Assembly (NCBI GenBank): GCA_026417175.1
Contig: JAOADT010000010.1
Location: 1-64,000, forward strand
Reading direction: 5' to 3'
Origin: Deltaproteobacteria bacterium
Lineage (GTDB): Bacteria > Desulfobacterota > Syntrophorhabdia > Syntrophorhabdales > JANXAF01
Length of the DNA: 64,000 nt
In this document: one piece after another, positions 62,400 to 64,000 of the stretch
Layout: each line of letters starts with the position of its first letter
Position numbering within the stretch: position 1 is the stretch's first letter
The notes under the pieces: generated by a model
Databases searched by the model: none
The model's input: only the letters and a program-made list of their open reading frames with translations
What the model was told of the DNA's origin: nothing
Position numbers and translations under genes: made by a program

Positions 62400-62799
62400 C
62401 TTGTTCTATTTTTGCTTGTTCTATTTTTGAGCCGTGCCTTTCCTCCCTTTTAGGAAAAAAACTTGAAAATATGGATGATATAAAAGTCCCAACACCTTCT
62501 TTTAATGCCTTAAGACCCTTAGGATCTGGGATGAAAAGATCAAATAGAGATGAAATCTTGGACAAGGTTTTGCCGACCTCTTTCATATCGTCTTTTAGAG
62601 GACTTATATCTTCCGTAAATGTTCTTATGGTTTTTAATGTTGCTCCCAGCTCCTCCGTTATCCGGGGTACATTTTCTTCCAATGTTTTTAAAATGGAATC
62701 GAGTCTATTTACCGTCTTTTTTAGTAGAATACCCGTGTAGAGTAAACCCAAACAGACCAGAATGAAAAGCACAAGTAGAATAACAAAATACATTTCCAT
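62383..62799 (-). CDS. DUF948-like membrane-anchored protein
   Basis: 138 aa. One N-terminal membrane segment (about 4-27), then long helices with heptad-like spacing (NRLDSILKTLEENVPRITEELGATLKTIRTF), like DUF948 or YtxG-type stress proteins. C-terminal tail is Lys/Glu-rich. Function unknown. First gene of the reverse run that continues to hisHF. Confidence 0.72.
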   Translation of the reverse strand: MEMYFVILLVLFILVCLGLLYTGILLKKTVNRLDSILKTLEENVPRITEELGATLKTIRTFTEDISPLKDDMKEVGKTLSKISSLFDLFIPDPKGLKALKEGVGTFISSIFSSFFPKREERHGSKIEQAKIEQDGKNQ

Positions 62800-62836
62800 A
62801 ATATTACCTAAATACTACCAGCAAAATTAGAAACCG

Positions 62837-62860
62837 TGCAAGACAAATATATCTCTTGCA
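62837..62860. promoter_or_regulatory. Inverted repeat TGCAAGA-N10-TCTTGCA
   Basis: Two perfect 7-bp arms in the 117-bp spacer between the divergent DUF948-like and lipoprotein genes. It looks like an operator for a dimeric regulator, but no clear promoter could be set against it. Confidence 0.4.
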
Positions 62861-62916
62861 TATGAGTCTTGGTTGTGCTTATATATTCAAAAAATCCTAC
62901 GAAGCGGGAGGTCCAA

Positions 62917-63474
62917 ATGAGAAAATGGAAGTTAACGAGGGCTTTTTCAATCGTTTTATGCTTTGGCCTAATCTTTTTGGTATTTGGATGTACAAAGCCA
63001 CCTAAACAGGAGTTGGAAAACGCTGAAAAAGCTATAAATAGTGCTAAATCAAAGGAAGCACATATATATGCTGAGGAGACATTTAAAAAGGCAGAAGAGG
63101 TTTTAAATAAAGCTAAAACTTTCATTACAGAAAAGAAATACAAAGAGGCAAAGCAACTTCTAATTGAAGCTGAAAAACTAGCTAAACAGGCGGAGACGGA
63201 AATAGAAGCTGGAAAGGCTAAGATGAAAGAGGAAACTGAAAAGATGTTCACCGACATAAAAACCTCCCTTGAGGAGACAAAAAAACTCCTTCCACAGGTC
63301 ATAAGAAAAAAAATAATATCAAAGGATGATGCACAGAACCTAGTTGGTAAATGGGAATTGGATTTTTCCACTGCAAAGGAGAGTCTTGAAGCAGGAAAGA
63401 TAAAAGAGGCAAAAGACAAAGCAAAATCACTGCTGGATGAGGTTAAATCAAAAAGCGAAGAGTTTAAGAAATAA
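62917..63474 (+). CDS. Helical lipoprotein, DUF4398-like
   Basis: 185 aa from ATG 62917, with a strong RBS (GGGAGGT). Signal sequence with lipobox L-V-F-G-C, so C25 is the likely lipidated residue. The mature part is Lys/Glu/Ala-rich helix throughout (for example KKAEEVLNKAKTF, EAKQLLIEAEKLAKQAE), like DUF4398 or colicin-import-like coiled proteins. Function unknown. The frame is open upstream to 62869 but the signal peptide fixes the start. Confidence 0.82.
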   Translation: MRKWKLTRAFSIVLCFGLIFLVFGCTKPPKQELENAEKAINSAKSKEAHIYAEETFKKAEEVLNKAKTFITEKKYKEAKQLLIEAEKLAKQAETEIEAGKAKMKEETEKMFTDIKTSLEETKKLLPQVIRKKIISKDDAQNLVGKWELDFSTAKESLEAGKIKEAKDKAKSLLDEVKSKSEEFKK

Positions 63475-63488
63475 GAAGCGAGGAACCC

Positions 63489-64000
63489 ATGTGGGAAAGC
63501 ATGTCGCTTGGAGAAATTATAGAATGTGCAAGCGATCCATATCCTTCTATGCGAGAGTGGAAGAGGAAGAGCAATAAAAAAGTTATAGGTACCACCTTTG
63601 CAGATGTCCCAGAAGAGGTGATTCAGGCCTTTGATATGCTTCCCACAACAATTATGGGCACGCACAAACCCTTAAAAAAGGCTCAAGCGCTTCTTCCAGA
63701 TAATGCCTGTTCTCTTGCAAGGAGTAATCTAGAGCTTGTACTTAGTTACGAAACAGATCTTTTCGATGGATTTGTCTTACCCCAAGTGTGCGATACTACA
63801 CAACATCTATCGGACATATGGAGGATAAATCTAAAGGGTAAGTATTTTGAAAGTTACTTGGCGCCTCGTCAGACAGACAGGGAGAGTGCTAAGTACTGGG
63901 TAAGAAAAGAGATAGAAAGACTTATTGACTCTTTGAGTAATTTTGCACAGAGAGGAATAAAAAGAGAGGACTTAGAATACTCTGTGGAAGTCCACAACGA
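63489..64000 (+). CDS. 2-hydroxyacyl-CoA dehydratase / benzoyl-CoA reductase-type subunit (3' partial)
   Basis: ATG at 63489 after GAGGAACCC; 170 codons without a stop to the window edge. Seen: MLPTTIMGTHKPLKKAQALLP, DNACSLARSNLELVL, then LFDGFVLPQVCDTTQHLSDIWR with the cluster cysteine, and LAPRQTDRESAKYWVRKEIERL. This is the pattern of HgdB/BcrB-C-type Fe-S subunits that work on CoA thioesters with an ATP-driven activator. The exact substrate cannot be told from the fragment. It starts 14 bp after the lipoprotein stop. Confidence 0.8.
   Translation, partial: MWESMSLGEIIECASDPYPSMREWKRKSNKKVIGTTFADVPEEVIQAFDMLPTTIMGTHKPLKKAQALLPDNACSLARSNLELVLSYETDLFDGFVLPQVCDTTQHLSDIWRINLKGKYFESYLAPRQTDRESAKYWVRKEIERLIDSLSNFAQRGIKREDLEYSVEVHN

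Noticed and set aside
1-64000. CRISPR arrays, insertion sequences, prophage or integrase genes
   Set aside because: No regularly spaced repeats, transposase or integrase motifs, or terminal inverted repeats were seen.

Overview
The window is 64 kb of a compact bacterial chromosome, AT-rich by eye. Protein-coding genes fill almost all of it, many with 4-bp start/stop overlaps, and several convergent pairs overlap at their 3' ends. The gene content suggests an anaerobe of the deltaproteobacterial / Desulfobacterota kind: a long-form YeiH-type transporter, a DUF1015 protein, bacteriohemerythrin, B12-binding and PflX-type radical SAM proteins, and, cut by the right edge, a 2-hydroxyacyl-CoA dehydratase / benzoyl-CoA reductase-type subunit. 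This placement is inference; no rRNA is present to test it. No insertion sequence, prophage or CRISPR array was seen.

Layout. 1-8.6 kb: the 3' part of glgC, then a reverse-strand polyprenyl synthase / tRNA methyltransferase / DUF1015 group, divergent from uvrB-uvrC and a Clp1-type kinase gene. 8.7-21.5 kb: the replication and information block dnaA-dnaN-gyrB-coaE-rho-rpmE-prfA-prmC-murA, running on into hisD-hisG-hisB. recF is absent between dnaN and gyrB. A reverse-strand tRNA-Leu(UAG) follows. 21.6-28.6 kb: a coupled operon of an ABC-2 exporter, threonine synthase and a ZnuABC-type metal importer, then a YeiH-family transporter with a terminator. 28.7-30.5 kb: a HAD phosphatase, a small zinc protein and an aminotransferase-fold protein that lacks its PLP lysine. 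30.5-32.1 kb: a decayed Rossmann dehydrogenase gene.

32.2-38.6 kb: DUF3108 and stand-alone LigD phosphoesterase genes, bacteriohemerythrin, then a reverse-strand galT-glgA-histidine kinase-response regulator-tRNA-Ala(CGC) unit. 38.7-40.7 kb: rhomboid protease, a perfect parS site and a B12/radical SAM gene. 40.7-48.2 kb: a three-gene UvrD-AddA-AddB-like recombination operon. 48.2-54.9 kb: Hsp20, PflX-type radical SAM, a GGQ rescue factor, a membrane class III cyclase carrying a CCHC zinc knuckle, endonuclease V, an unknown gene and a QueG-like Fe-S protein. 54.9-62.8 kb: a long reverse-strand run (DUF948-like, AI-2E family, purE, P1 peptidase, Sir2, mannose-1-P guanylyltransferase, YifB/ComM, fused hisHF). 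62.9-64 kb: a lipoprotein and the start of the dehydratase-type gene.

How they fit together: hisD, hisG, hisB and the separate hisHF supply part of histidine synthesis. glgC and glgA make glycogen. uvrB and uvrC, the AddAB-like set and endonuclease V cover DNA repair. prfA-prmC and the GGQ rescue factor cover translation termination. dnaA-dnaN-gyrB and a parS site about 30 kb away place the window near the replication origin. The most unusual items are the zinc-knuckle cyclase, the eukaryote-like HisHF fusion, the lysine-less aminotransferase, UvrC without its C-terminal HhH region coupled to a Clp1-type kinase, and the parS overlapping a start codon.
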